Below, one piece after another: positions 33,347 through 45,360 of a stretch of DNA of 64,000 nucleotides. Positions within the stretch are counted from its first letter, which is position 1, and each line of letters opens with the position of its first letter. The stretch spans positions 22,444,001 to 22,508,000 of the forward strand of contig NC_079876.1 of NCBI RefSeq assembly GCF_029227915.1, read 5' to 3'. This stretch comes from Hydractinia symbiolongicarpus. Taxonomy: Eukaryota; Cnidaria; Hydrozoa; Anthoathecata; Hydractiniidae. Below the pieces are notes generated by a model. The model was given only the letters and a program-made list of their open reading frames with translations. It did no database searches and was not told the origin of the DNA. The position numbers were made by a program, and so were the translations under genes.

Positions 33347-33619
33347 ATAATAATCTATTTTAATTTATTTTCCGTGTCGCGTTTCATTCTCATACCAAAG
33401 ATCGAGGAAGAAGATCGGATCGAGGTTGCTTGAGCTGTTATTATAATAAGCCCAGGGTTGTGTTTAACTTGCACCCGTCCTTTCTATGTTTACTTCCGCA
33501 TAGTCGTGATTATTAACGCTGCCAATAGTCTAGCCATAGAATTAAGTTTTCTACTAATCTTCTAAATTACGCTTTAAAACGCTTTCCGAGACTAACTCTT
33601 CTAAACAACAAAAAATCTT

Positions 33620-34905
33620 AGGGATAGCGGCTGATATCAACACATCGTCAGAAGTTGTACTTGATGACATTCCTAGTGATCATGCCGTAAATACAAATGA
33701 GATTCCTTCTATTTCCCATGCTCATGTTGAAACAACACAACAATCAAGCATTGAGCAAGACGTTGCTAACACACCTTGAAATGAACAGTCATTGACAGTG
33801 ACCCTTCCAAAAGTCAGGGCAGGGTTAGGTTTATTGACCCTGCTACTAATAAACTTAATAAATTTATGGTTGTTAGTCGTGCTGGTAAAGTAAGAAAATC
33901 TGGAGTTGAAGCATATAAGAATTGGTTGAATGTCAAAGATGTTAAAACCAAACTTTGAAATCATTTTGGATTGGGAAAAGGTAAACACAAGTCAGTATAT
34001 AATGTAAAAACGTCATGTGATGTTAGTGAAGCTTAACATAAAGAATTAAATAAATGGCGTGATTACAATGTTTATGATGAAGTTGAAGATAAAGGGCAAG
34101 ACATAATCACAACCCCCTGGGCGATAACTGGGAAAAGTCATGATGGTAAGACAGAAATTAAAGCACAATTAGTGGCTCGAGGTTTTGAGGAGTACAGTTG
34201 GCGAGTCTGTTCGTATACCAATAGTGCCCCTATTGGAATACGAACAGACTCGCCAACTGTACACAAGGAGAACTTTCGTCTTGTGTTTAATATTGGTGCA
34301 ACCCATGGATGGAGAATTCACAGTCTTGATATTAAGCTGCGTTTCTTCAAGGTGCCAAGATTGATAGAGCCGTACATCTTCTTCCCCCATCAGAAGCTAA
34401 CACAGACAAGTTGTGGAAAATAAAAACACCTGTTTATGGCTTGTGCGACGTTTCACGCGCTTGGTATGAGACATTAAACGTGGAGCTACAAAAAGCATTT
34501 ATGATATGCATTATTTTTCTGGAGAAAAGAAACTCTCGAAGGTGTAATTTGCTGTCATGTTGACGATTGTTTCTTCGTTGGAAGTGATTTGTTTCATGAC
34601 ACTGTCATTGCACATTTACGTAAGACATTCTCACTTAGTAAAGAGAACTCAAAGTCGTTTAACTTTTTGGGATTAGAAATTAAACAAGAGTGTGGTGTAG
34701 TAATTATTCATCAGCATAATTACATTAGTAACATTCCACTAATTAATTTGACCAATAGTATGTCTACAATTTCACTTACAAAATATGAAGCACGTCACTT
34801 AAAAGCCTTAGTTGGTCAAATTTAATGGGCAGCAAAACAAACTAGACCTGATGCTGCTTACGTTGCCTGTGATTTAAGCACTCGCATAAAACATGGAACA
34901 GTTAC
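33620..34905 (+). pseudogene. Ty1/copia-like retrotransposon pol fragment
   Basis: The + strand encodes, with several stops and frame changes, a linker (DVVKTK-like region), KAQLVARGFEE, RTDSPTVHKENFRL, HGWRIHSLDIK, KTPVYGLCDVSRAWYETL, CHVDDCFFVGSD (the xVDD catalytic box) and FNFLGLEIKQ, then RPDAAYVACDLSTR. This is the order of a copia-type (RVT_2) reverse transcriptase. No LTRs, integrase or RNase H are evident. A templated inverted repeat interrupts it at 34193-34261. Confidence 0.75.
34193..34261. repeat. 32-bp snap-back inverted repeat inside the copia RT
   Basis: Arms 34193-34224 and 34230-34261 are reverse complements with a single mismatch, loop tgccc. The right arm is the natural coding sequence (IRTDSPTV...). 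The left arm is an inverted copy inserted before it. Confidence 0.95.
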
Positions 34906-35160
34906 GTTACGTTACGTTGGCTCACCTTGAAATTTTCTAAAAAGATTGACATTTTGTGCATTTCTTACTCTCTTCCATGTTTTTTTTTGTTGTTTTGTGA
35001 GGGTAGTACTTTACAAAACTTTGGACAGCTTTTAGAAACAAAACTCCCGTAGGAGAACCCATTAAGTTTTTTTTCTTCGATATCCATTGATAATTGTTGA
35101 TGCGTGATGTTATTATGTAAGGAAGTTGTTCTCGAGTAATCTTTATGATTCATGCTAACA
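34906..35160. other. Non-coding flank
   Basis: Contains a short (GTTAC)4 run near 34896-34918. No coding signal. Confidence 0.4.
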
Positions 35161-35365
35161 CTTCAATACCCTAGCGTCTGAATTACGATCGAATTACGGT
35201 AACCTGAATGTCTCTTTGGACCAGAGTTACCTGACACTGACAATTGTCTACAACTCAACTACGGGGAAGTGCGCACTCATGCAAGTTTACAACCAGGACT
35301 TTAGAGATCTGCATGTGATTACGAAGCTGTCTGTCTTAACCACTAGGCCAACCACCACATTTTTA
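35160..35365 (-). mobile_element. Possible tRNA-derived SINE
   Basis: On the minus strand TGGCCTAGTGG matches the pol III A-box consensus, and about 45 nt further GTTGTAAAC is an imperfect B box. Downstream sequence is non-coding. A decayed SINE or tRNA relic. Confidence 0.4.
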
Positions 35366-35565
35366 CTAAATGTTGAGCTTCGTATATAACTATTCATATC
35401 TGTGTGAAAATCCACGCATCACCGGTTAACTCATTTACGCATCATGCAGAAACGCTCTTGATTATTCATAAATGTTTAAAAAATTTATGAATAGATGAGG
35501 CAAATGAGTTTGATCTTGTTGCTACCGTTTCATATTGATGAGGAGCGACTCGAAGTTGTGAGAAA

Positions 35566-38500
35566 ATTTAAAACACAAGCGGAGAGGTGTCGTTGTGCAC
35601 AACTCTCTTATCGTAGAACGCTGAAAGGTACCTTTTGATGACGTCATTAGTTTCGTATGCGTGCTGCGCCAGAATGCACCATTCTAGGCCCGTATTACCT
35701 AATGTACATATTTTTCAACTGCTGATGCTAGTGGCCTTGTATGAATACCATCTTCTAATACCTATCTTTTGTCGTAATACGCTGATAAACCAAGCTTGTT
35801 TTGCTCATATGTTATAACACCTTGGTCGTGTAATCGAAAGCCTGTATTCCGAGCTTTATCAAGAGAACCCTGCAACACGTTCATGTACCTTTTCCAGTTG
35901 AGATCATTCTGAGTTTTTTACATACCTTTGCAGCTATACTTTGTACCCCGTTTACCTTCAGCAAAGTAACATTTTGCACTCAGAGCAACCATCTTTGAAC
36001 CGATAAATTCAGGCTTAAACAGCCCTGGAGTTCTCTCTGAATATTCGTCAGTTGCCAGCCATTTCCCAACCTCTCTATCATATTCTTCAAGCATCTCTGG
36101 TTTCACAACACCTCTCTCTGGTTTCACAACATCTCTTAGACACTCTACGCTGATAGCAAAGTACGCTGAATCTGTATCCATGTAAATGTACTCAAAGTCT
36201 TTTCTGTCTACATACTTGTCCAGAAAGTCATAGTAGAACTCTAACATACGAAGCTTTGCCAACTGGTATACCGCTATACCACACTGATACGGTCGTGTTA
36301 TCCACGTTTCTCTTCCTTTCTTGAATCTTGTAAGCATCTCCGATCAGGTCAACATCTTCACAAAATGGTGATCTCAGTGCTGTATCCGTACTCTTTTCAC
36401 TAGTTGTAAATGTCGTGTAACAATGCCGAGCAACATCTTCGAAGAAGAAGATGAAGCTGTTCCCTTTGAGCTTTGCAGTATCACCCGTGATCTTCTTATC
36501 TTTATCTTCATCAGCCTGTCTTCGCGCATCTGTAACTTCTTCCGGAAATCAGTCAAACGGTTTACCTGGCTTGTAAAGCAGTAGCTGATGATATGCTGTA
36601 ACTTTCAAGCCATGCTCCAAATACCACTTCAGTAATTGTGTATAAAGCAAGATCTTTTTAGCTTTCATAACACCCAATAGTTTCCTCGAGTTCTTGCCTT
36701 CTTTCCGCCCTGTCTCTTTCTGATATCGCTTTATATGCTCTGGGACTTCTGTTATACCATCCACGACAAAAAGCGGAGCCATTTCACTAAATGTCTCGTA
36801 CAACTCCTCTGGCACTTTGATATCAACTTGCGCAAACCCGAACAACGACCCATCCAGAACCTTTCTGTTCAACCTCTGGCTTCCCTGTCGACTTCTCGGT
36901 GACTTAACTTTGACGAGCTGCTCTTTTCCACAAGGCATGACTTGACCTGAGCAATACAGATATAAGGCGTTTGCATCATATCCTAAGATTGTTTTGCACT
37001 TCTTACTGTTTCTACCGTGCTTGTGCGCTCTGATTCCTGTCTTTCCACGCTTATGATGCCTAGTAAATACAATTTCAGGCCCACCTACCATCCCTGTCAG
37101 TAGTAGCTCGTAAGCCTCGTTTTTCCCACATTCCTTACACTCTTTTTAACCTCTTTACAAGCCTTGCCAGCTTTTTTCATGCAGCCACTTTCACATTTAT
37201 GCTTACAGGGATCTCTGCATAAAGCTCACATTCAGGTCTCTTTTTCAACGCCTTGCTTAAGACATATTTTTCCGAGATACCTGGAATACTTACTGCATCT
37301 TTAAAAATGTCAAGCTCGTCATCATAGTATTGCTTCCTCGTCTTGTCCACAGCTTCGATGAATAGCTCTACATCCGCTATATTGTACTCCTTTAGCTTGT
37401 AAAACTCTCGCCGAAACTGCCTCTATTCTTGTCGCGAAATCCCCTTCTTTGTGAGGCTGATATAGAATTCTTGCCGCTTCACAGGACCAACATGACTCAA
37501 TTTGTCATAGCTAGTCAACCATTCGTAAGGAAAGACCAATTTTTGCAGCTTAGATTTACACCATGCGTTTACACCATGCGTCGTAACTCAAACCCGCCGC
37601 AAAAAAGTTTCTGATATCAAGAAACTTGAACTTGTCTGTCGTCAAGAACATGTAATTGTTATCTTTTTTCGCCACAAATATCTCTTTTGCTGCTGCTAGC
37701 TTATCTAGGTCAAGGTCTATCAACAAGCAGGGTTCTAAAACATCAGACTTTACACTTTCCTCCACAAAATATCGCTTGATCAAGTTCAAATCATACTTAT
37801 CACCAGTACTTGGACTTTGTCAGGCAACATGTCAAAGTCATCAGGCTTTAGATACATACCCTCCACATCTTCAACGATATATTCCTGCCTCCTTATTAGC
37901 TCCTCAACAAATAACCTGATCAGCTCCTTAGGACCTTTATGCACAATAAAGCATGGATCGCCTGTCAAAGTATCACCAATTGCCACACTTACAGGAGTCT
38001 GCTTTAACTTATATGTTAAGTCACTTGTTCTACACTCATTCAACAATTTCAACAAGGCTTCAAAGTCAAATTCAACCTTGTGAAGCTGCTTCTTCTTTGC
38101 CAATTTCTCACATTCCCATACAGATACAACGTTATAACCCTGATCCTTGATCCCTTCATCCCTACTTTTTGTAGCCGTGTATCGGTTATCGATGTTGTTT
38201 CTGTTTTCTTGACATGTGCAGCCATGTCACTTGCATCCATGATATTGGTGCACCGTGTTTGTCATTGGTTCATAGCCGTCAACTTTACATATCTCACGGT
38301 GTTCACTATCACGTATCACACGTTCTCCTCCATGCCCGCATAAAGCGTGGTGTATGTGCTTACCTGTCTCTTCAGTCTGTGCTTCTATCCACTGACATGC
38401 CGAATAGCTAAAGTTTGGCTTGCCTCCGTAAAACACCTTCTCACTAGCGTACAAGAAGCGCTTAAACTTTCTTCCATTGCAGATCAGCTTAGGTTGCCCA

Positions 38501-39712
38501 CCATTACATGAACCATTGGTTAAGTGTCGATTCAAGTGGATACTTTGAGTAAAAACTTTCTTACAAGCCATGCATTCCCATTTTTGACACAAAACATCCA
38601 TCTTCTTGATATAGAAACAGTGACCTCCAAGCATACCAAGGTTAATCGTGTCCAAACTTGCCTTGTATTGACGTTGACCGTACACCAGCATCCATGGAGC
38701 TTTCTCTGAATTACCCTTCGGTTCATACACCCTGATGTTGATGTTGAAGTTTTTTGCGATTTTCTCAAAGTCCACAAGTCTTGTAGCTAGCCAATCTTTA
38801 CGTTTCAGCTTGCTGTCCTCATAGTATTCTCTTGCTAGTTTTAGTTTTTTTTTCAAAAACTCAGTGCCACGATCTATGGCATGTCGTGTGTAAATGGCAA
38901 GACACCGCCAAACACACAAGTTATCACTGCGCTCACCCTTACCATCAACAGTGTAAATACACCGCTTTTTTCGCAGCCAATCAGGTAATAGCCCGCATCC
39001 CAATAAAGGCTCATTTGTTGTAATAAGCTTGATTTGCACATGCATGAAGACAACCTTTCCTCCATATGATCCCGGTGTTTCGATGACTCTCGATGCTGGC
39101 TTTACTCCAAAACTCATGATCATCTAAGTCAAGCCGCTTTCTCTCGCATTCTTCAATAAAGTCCTCGCTTTCTTTCAGACTCGTCAGTGTTCCAGTTGAC
39201 CCTTTAGTTTTATGATGTTTAGCAACATCGCCACTACCTCGATGCACCTCACATTCAAAACTGTAAACAATCTTGGTTCGCATGTTAATGTCTGGTGTTG
39301 CTTTCCACATAATAGTATCTGTCAGTGATTGATTCAGACGTTTCGTTCTTCGCCATGTCTTAACTCGCCTACCATCCTCTAGCAAGCGCATGTCATGACC
39401 ATCGTACAAATACTCCACATCTTCAATACCTGTGGCTTCCTTAATTTTTCGTGGAAACAGATGCTTAATGTCTTCAATACCTGTGTAGTTGTCTTGTATG
39501 TCCTCCGTGTCGTAGTAGTCTTCCTGTGCTTCCTGTTCGACCTCATCGTAAAGCGTTGTCCCTCTCGAAATTTGTTCCTTTGCCCTATTATAATAAAAAG
39601 TAACAGTATCCCGCACACTCTGCAATCGATCGGCAAGAGTGTTGCGAGTTGCTGCTATTGGCGCTGATGCAGTGCTGTATAGTTTGCTGATTGCATTCTT
39701 GAACCAACTCAT
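35566..39712 (-). pseudogene. Protein-primed DNA polymerase B of a second Polinton-like lineage
   Basis: Reads from MSWFKNAISKLYSTASAPIA (39712) through an acidic region and FPRKIKEATGIEDVEYLYDG. Next come a domain with DNLCVWRCLAIYTRHA and GMLGGHCFYIKKMDVLCQKW, a C2H2 finger (CMACKKVFTQSIHLNRHLTN), and a large middle part. ILGYDANALYLYCSGQVMPC is motif A, LKGNSF-region sequence (damaged near 36470) is motif B and YIYMDTDSAYFAI is motif C. The C-terminus ends near 35566 with FYDKRVVHNDTSPLVF. At least six frameshifts or stops split it. It is the best reference here for what the gutted polymerases at 25299-26597 and 30788-32083 have lost. Upstream TTGCGCATG sequence near 39790 resembles the inner TIR of the first element. 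Confidence 0.85.
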
Positions 39713-39799
39713 TTCTCTTTACGCATTTTGAACTTTCGGATTTTTTCTGAAGTGGACAGAACTTTGAGTAGGGAATTTCTCTTTCTATTCAACTTGCGC

Positions 39800-40005
39800 A
39801 TGATAGCACTGTCGGTTTTGCCAGGCCTTCGTTTTTTCCGTATATTGAGTATCTGAGCAGATAGACAAAGTATCATAAATTTATCGTGTACGAGACGCCG
39901 AAAAGGCAATCGCTGCTTAGGAATCTTTTGATCATAGTTTTACGTTTAGGGGTGCTAGGGGAGCGTAAACCCTGGCTATACTTGTCCTATACTCTAGCTA
40001 CAATC
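39800..40005. other. Non-coding sequence beyond the second polymerase
   Basis: The homology to the Polinton TIR stops near 39800. No matching opposite TIR was found, so this copy is truncated. Confidence 0.4.
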
Positions 40006-40007
40006 TT

Positions 40008-40364
40008 TTATCCTAGTTTGATAAAGTCCTTAGTATCATTGTCAATATCCAGAGATCTAATATCACGATATAAACATTCAAAATGCACAACATAATCAGC
40101 ATAATTTAGCTTCTGTTGCGAAAGTCCATAATTCAAACCTTTACACCATAAATTCTTTTCAGATAATGCGTGCGATGAAAAGTTTTTTATGACTTTATCA
40201 GGATCATGTTTCTCAATATCAACTTCCAGGCGAAGATTAATCAATTTCGCACGATGTGTGTTTAGAGTACTCGATCGTTTTGAACAAGAAATAGACAACA
40301 AGTATGAGTAAAATCGACACGATTTAATCTTGCTTTCAGGTTTTCCTTGAGAAGGTTGAATCAA
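40008..40364 (-). pseudogene. Retroelement ORF fragment (LINE or Penelope-like)
   Basis: The minus frame encodes DPDKVIKNFSSHALSEKNLW and CKGLNYGLSQQKLNYADYVV, then HFECLYRDI. The xVIxNLSSxxLSxxEKxLLxKGLNF...YxDYLxxFE pattern is common in RT-bearing retroelement proteins of invertebrates. No RT core is attached. Confidence 0.45.
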
Positions 40365-40369
40365 ATTTT

Positions 40370-41040
40370 AGAGTGGAAGTCTAGAAGTCTTCTGGTTCAG
40401 TTCTTCTTTTAGTAGACGTTTTTGACAGACGAAGATTGCAAATTCTGGTTACTCAGCCGAAATCCCTACTGAAAGCTTTGAATAAAGAATGTAACGATAA
40501 ATCTTGTCGTTTTTATTTTTATTTAAAAATTTTACGTTCTTTACTTAACTTCATGAGGTCCTCCTACTACACCATAACTACCATTAGCATTCCGACAATG
40601 TGATTTGTAAATTGTTAATCCTGCTTGCATTTGATGTACTCGTTCTAGGAAGTAGCGCAAGTATTCGATTCCAAGTACAAAGTATGCATCACCGCCAACA
40701 AATGGTAACAATATTACTTACTAAATGGCCAAGATCTTCCTGCTTCCATGCCCATGTTTCACTACTGTACAACATACATTTCTTACGCAGGCCTCACATT
40801 TTACCTCAATCTACAAGAATCTGCTACTTATAGAAAAAGTAACTTTATGAACCTTAGTTACACATCTTCTAACATTCCTTCACTACCCACGTATCAGTTA
40901 AGTAACAGAAGTTCTTAACTATCTCTAATTTGCCACTGGTGTACACTATTAGAGCTGAAAATAATTAATTGTCTATAATCTCGTCTTTGCAATGCTTACA
41001 TACAACCTAAATATCACCTCTTAATCCTGTATCTCATCCA
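40370..41040. other. AT-rich non-coding sequence
   Basis: No reliable ORF. Possibly the decayed body of the LINE whose C-terminus follows. Confidence 0.35.
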
Positions 41041-41044
41041 TTCT

Positions 41045-41265
41045 CTCTCATTGACACTTTTGATGGTGATTTCTCTACATATGGTACTTGTGGTCATAGT
41101 AACGGTCTTATTAGGGTTCCTTCAATTCAAACGGTATCATATAGTGTTAATTCAATTCGTTTCCAATCAATCCGGTCATGGAACAGGCTCATCAAAGACT
41201 ACAATTTGTTCTTTCTTAATCTGTCTTCTAATGTTTTGAGGAAAAAACTGACAGCTTTACTTTAA
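41045..41265 (+). pseudogene. LINE C-terminal fragment with 3' UTR
   Basis: Encodes DTFDGDFSTYGTCGHSNGLI, then RSWNRLIKDYN and a stop after LRKKLTALL. The SIRxxGxxxWNxL motif is the usual end of a non-LTR retrotransposon polyprotein. A 3' UTR-like stretch follows to about 41660 with AATAAA-type signals. Confidence 0.5.
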
Positions 41266-41269
41266 CAAT

Positions 41270-44050
41270 CCTATAACCTACAATAGCTCATTTTACCCCT
41301 TTAATACTTTTATATACATGTGTATACATTAATGTTTGTTGTGTAATTTTTGTTGTGTGATTATGTTGTGTCTTTGTGTGTGTTTATTTGTTTCTAGTTT
41401 TATTTTTTCCCTTTTTTAATTACCTAGAGTTGATGGACCTTATTTTTTATAGATATCTCTAAATTGTCACTGGTCATAGTTCGGTGTATTAAAGGTGGCC
41501 TCACATTCTTCTATAGTGTGGTCTCCTGGTTATTCTAAATAGTGGTACTGATATTACTAGCTACACTGTATTGCATATTATCTATTTAAATTGTGATTTT
41601 TTTTGTTGTCTTAACCAATAAAATAGTCTTTTAAATCCTGTTCACCAAATAAACGTTTATAAACTACTTACTTTACTTCATATACAAGACTACAATTACC
41701 TAAAACAAACTCCCAACGCATTGCTCCATCATGGGGCTAATGAAGTGCAGCTCAGTACTAGAGAGAAAGGCAAGGTAAATAAGGCAAAACAACAAACATG
41801 GTTGCCTCAGCCCTCTCACCACTAGGGAAGGGAAGACACAGACAAATATCCACATCTGTAAAATTATGTAATTACAATTGTGATTCTAAGCATACCTCCT
41901 ACCCAAACTCCAAAAAAACACTTTCCAACTACAAGGTTACATTTAGCTTTGATGCTACTAATCATGATTTTAGACTTTGCTGCATTCACTTTACACAACC
42001 TTCCTCTTTTAGTCCTTTCTTTCACTTCACAAACCTTTAACTTATTATTTCATTGACTCCCCTATAGAAAGCAAATCATTTGCAACAAAGAACTAAGTAC
42101 ATGATTCTGATGTACACCAACGTTTGTACTAAATTCATCACATCTACACATAAAATTTCCAGGAAGAAGCTGTTTTGTCATCCTGGGAAAATTGTGAAAA
42201 TTGTTTTAGCTTCTTTTTTTAAAAAGTATAAGCGGTAAAGTCGAACATTTTGCTGAAAGTTTTAACAAAAGTTTTAACCTGAAAAATACATTGCTTTTGT
42301 GGCTAAAACATGTCTAATGTTCATGAATTTCGAAGATGTTAGCTATTTTATGTGGCAGGTTATTAGGTGTCTGATTATGTATAAAGTTTTAAGTTTTTAA
42401 ATATTTGTAAGGTTATCTGTGTAATAACGACCGAAGCAGCCAAATTTTTGTTTTTAACAGATTTGTACATACAGGTAGTTTTATGTATAAGTTGTAATGG
42501 TTTATTTGTGCATGATCTGTATATAAATAATTTGGGCATTACTTTCAGTGTAGCATACTTTTTTTGCAATAATTACAAAAATCATTTTACCATGAATGTG
42601 ATATCTTATGATTATTATTTGATAACTGTACCCTAAGTTTCCGTTTTCAGACTCGCGTTGATAAAATAAAAAACCTTTTATATGAAATTACATTTCTTAG
42701 CATAAAGACAATTTGATTATCATTAGAAAAACATTTTGCCACAAATGTGTAGAGGAGGACAACTTTAAGGGTAGTTTTATAAATGGATGAGTAAATGGAC
42801 AATCAATTGTCTCTGTGCACTTACGTTAACTATGAATTAGTTGAAGACTGAGAATAATAATAAAGCCCAAACTATTTCACTTTATAAAGGAACATGAAAT
42901 AAATATCAAATGAAAAAAAAAAGTTTATTAATTTCAGAAGTGAAGTAAGAACAATAGTTCTTCTATGTATAGCTACATTTAGACATTTCAGAAACATTAC
43001 AAAATATTGTAACAGTTGTATCAATAAATGATAGTGATAAAAGGCCTTTAAATGCCCATTTTTCGCGTGTTTAACACTAAAGCACACATGGTGTAAAACA
43101 TATGTTTTCTCCTATTATATGCTATTTTTGTGGAAATCGTGTAATCTCATATGACCCTTTTGCCCACAAAAAATAAATTAAAATAATATTTATCAAACTC
43201 GTTTTGGGTTATAAAAAGATTTTAAAAAAGCTGGGGTTAGCAATTATTCAAAAAAATATTTTGTTCTAAACAGACACAGAGCACTTGAAGTAAGCAGTTA
43301 CATAAACATTTGCTTTTCAACAAGCGTATTTTGAAAGTAATTAAAGTTGTCTTTTATTGTTTGCTTTGAACAAGTAAGGTGTTTTATGTCAACTCCTTCT
43401 TGACGTCATCTTGTCAAGATCACGTGGCGTTGTGATGTCAAAGCGTTGATATAATTAATTATTTTTACACTTTGCTTTTAGTTTATCTTTATCGTTGTTC
43501 TGGCTGGACACATTGAATTTTGATAGGTAAAGTGCTATTTTTTTGTGAAGGTTTTTAAGGTTATATTATATTTTATTTTGTTTGGAAAATGGTTTTTGTT
43601 TCTTTTTGTTCTTTTTTTTCCTTTAGAATCAAACGGCTTTATTAAGTCAAAAACCTAGAAAATTTTATGGTTGTTTAGAAAAGTCAGGGAAAAATAAAAA
43701 AAGTGGGATGGAACAATAGGGAAAACTAATCCTTTACATACTTGCAGACCTTTTTTTTTTATAGTCAATGACAGTGAAAAAAATGTCGTAACTTTTTTTG
43801 GCAATGCTGATTTTTTACTGATATCATTTTTTACTAAAAAACACAAAAACATAAATAAATATTCGTCGAATCTATCGTTGTAATTTCAAAAAAGATTTAC
43901 CTGGCAAATATTTTTAGTGTACTAGAAAATAAATAAAAAATGAAAAAAATAAATCACCTCAGGCTAAACAACATTTTCTGCTTCTTATAAAAAATGTTTT
44001 TAGTTCATTTTATATTTATGTAAGTAATTGCAGAATTTTAGTAGATTTTG
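41270..44050. other. AT-rich intergenic sequence
   Basis: Several short open frames (for example 41798-42040, 42872-43087, 43655-43852) have no domain and no splice context. TGACGTCATC and CACGTG motifs occur near 43400-43430, and a poly-pyrimidine promoter-like stretch near 43480-43560. Nothing else is assignable. Confidence 0.4.
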
Positions 44051-44061
44051 AGATAACACCC

Positions 44062-44345
44062 AAAGCGACTGGTAGCCGACTGGTAGAGCATTCACTTCCA
44101 GTGCGGAAGGTCTTGGCTTTAAACCCTTGTTGAGTCATGCCAAAGACTATAATAGTGTGAATCAATCCTTTCTGCTTTGCGTTTAAGATGAAAATAGGAT
44201 TAATATCTTAGGCAGTTTTCTAGTTGAGCAATTGTATTCGTAGTTTGAATAGGAGCTTTAAATGCACCAATGCACCCTCGTTAATAGCAGTACCAATAGA
44301 AACTGAAGAGGCTATCCTTGGTAAAAAATCTCAGTAATAGAAGGC
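44062..44345 (+). mobile_element. tRNA-derived SINE, degraded copy
   Basis: Same family as 57215-57535: TAGCCGACTGGTAGAGCA (A box region), TCCAGTGCGG(A)AGGTCTTGG(C)TTTAAACCC (B box region, cut), then the shared body and tail AACTGAAGAGGCTATCCT. It has several substitutions in both boxes. Confidence 0.7.
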
Positions 44346-45180
44346 ACCTTTTTCGAAACCAAAACTCAAATGAAAAAAAATCAGAGGCCTGTTCCATGTA
44401 TATTTATATTTTCCATCTACAAGTAAAGACGTTACAATAGTAAAATATTTAAAAAAAATTTTTGGAGTTAATCTGCAAAAAGAAAATATGTTATTGTACT
44501 GTTCAAATTAAAATATAATTTCTCATATATCCCCAAAGTTTAAGCGTTTTCAAAGTTCTTTACATCAGCTCGTAGAATTAAACCTGATGTGTTTCGAAAA
44601 CAAATGTTAAATTATCTCAGCAGGAGCCATTGCATTTGTGTGTCCGTGTAAAAAATTTCCTTAAAATATCAGCTTCTACTAAGAAATTGAAAAAAATATT
44701 ACTTCCGTTTTCCAACACAGAGTAGCTAAAAAAACAACAACAGAAGTCCAAAAATAAGTTACTGGCAATTGACATTGTTCCTTCTATATTCTTAATATTT
44801 GTTTACAATATTATAGTGTTTAAGCTGCTATAAGCACGTCCACATAGAGGTTGGGGACTACTTTAAATCCCTACAATAAATAACAGATTTGAACTGAATA
44901 AATTTTCTTATTTTCATAGTTTTATAATTGCTATAAAAAAATATGTTATAGCAACAATCTTGGACATAAATTAGTAAACAAATAATAAGTTTTAACACCC
45001 CATTCCTCCCACACCCAGTGCTACAGCGAAAGCAGTGGTTCAAAATTCAGCTTTAAAGTTGGGTGGAAGAAGGATATTGATACATATCTTGTCCAAGATT
45101 TTGGTATTTAAATTCCTTTTAAATTCAAATTTTTTTCTTGGCGTTAATTTACACATTTCCCTTTGTTTTATGACTTTTTA
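44346..45180. other. AT-rich intergenic sequence
   Basis: No reliable gene or motif seen. Confidence 0.35.
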
Positions 45181-45252
45181 GCCTCCTTCGCAGGACCTTT
45201 GTTGATAACAGTGCCAATAGGAACTGAAGAGGTTGTCATGGGTGAATAATTA
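45181..45252 (+). mobile_element. SINE 3' tail fragment
   Basis: CCTTCGCAGGACCTTTGTTG and CAGTGCCAATAGGAACTGAA match the 3' end of the SINE at 57450-57515. The 5' part is missing. Confidence 0.6.
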
Positions 45253-45360
45253 CACTCCTAAGTCTAGTTATTTATTGTAATGAGCAGATAAACCTTGCTG
45301 GATAAAATACAGAAACATGTTTGTTTTTTTACTATATTTATAGATTAATTGGCTGCCAGT

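Noticed and set aside
36374-36556. Separate small gene within the second polymerase
   Set aside because: It is the frameshifted motif B region of the polymerase, not an independent gene.
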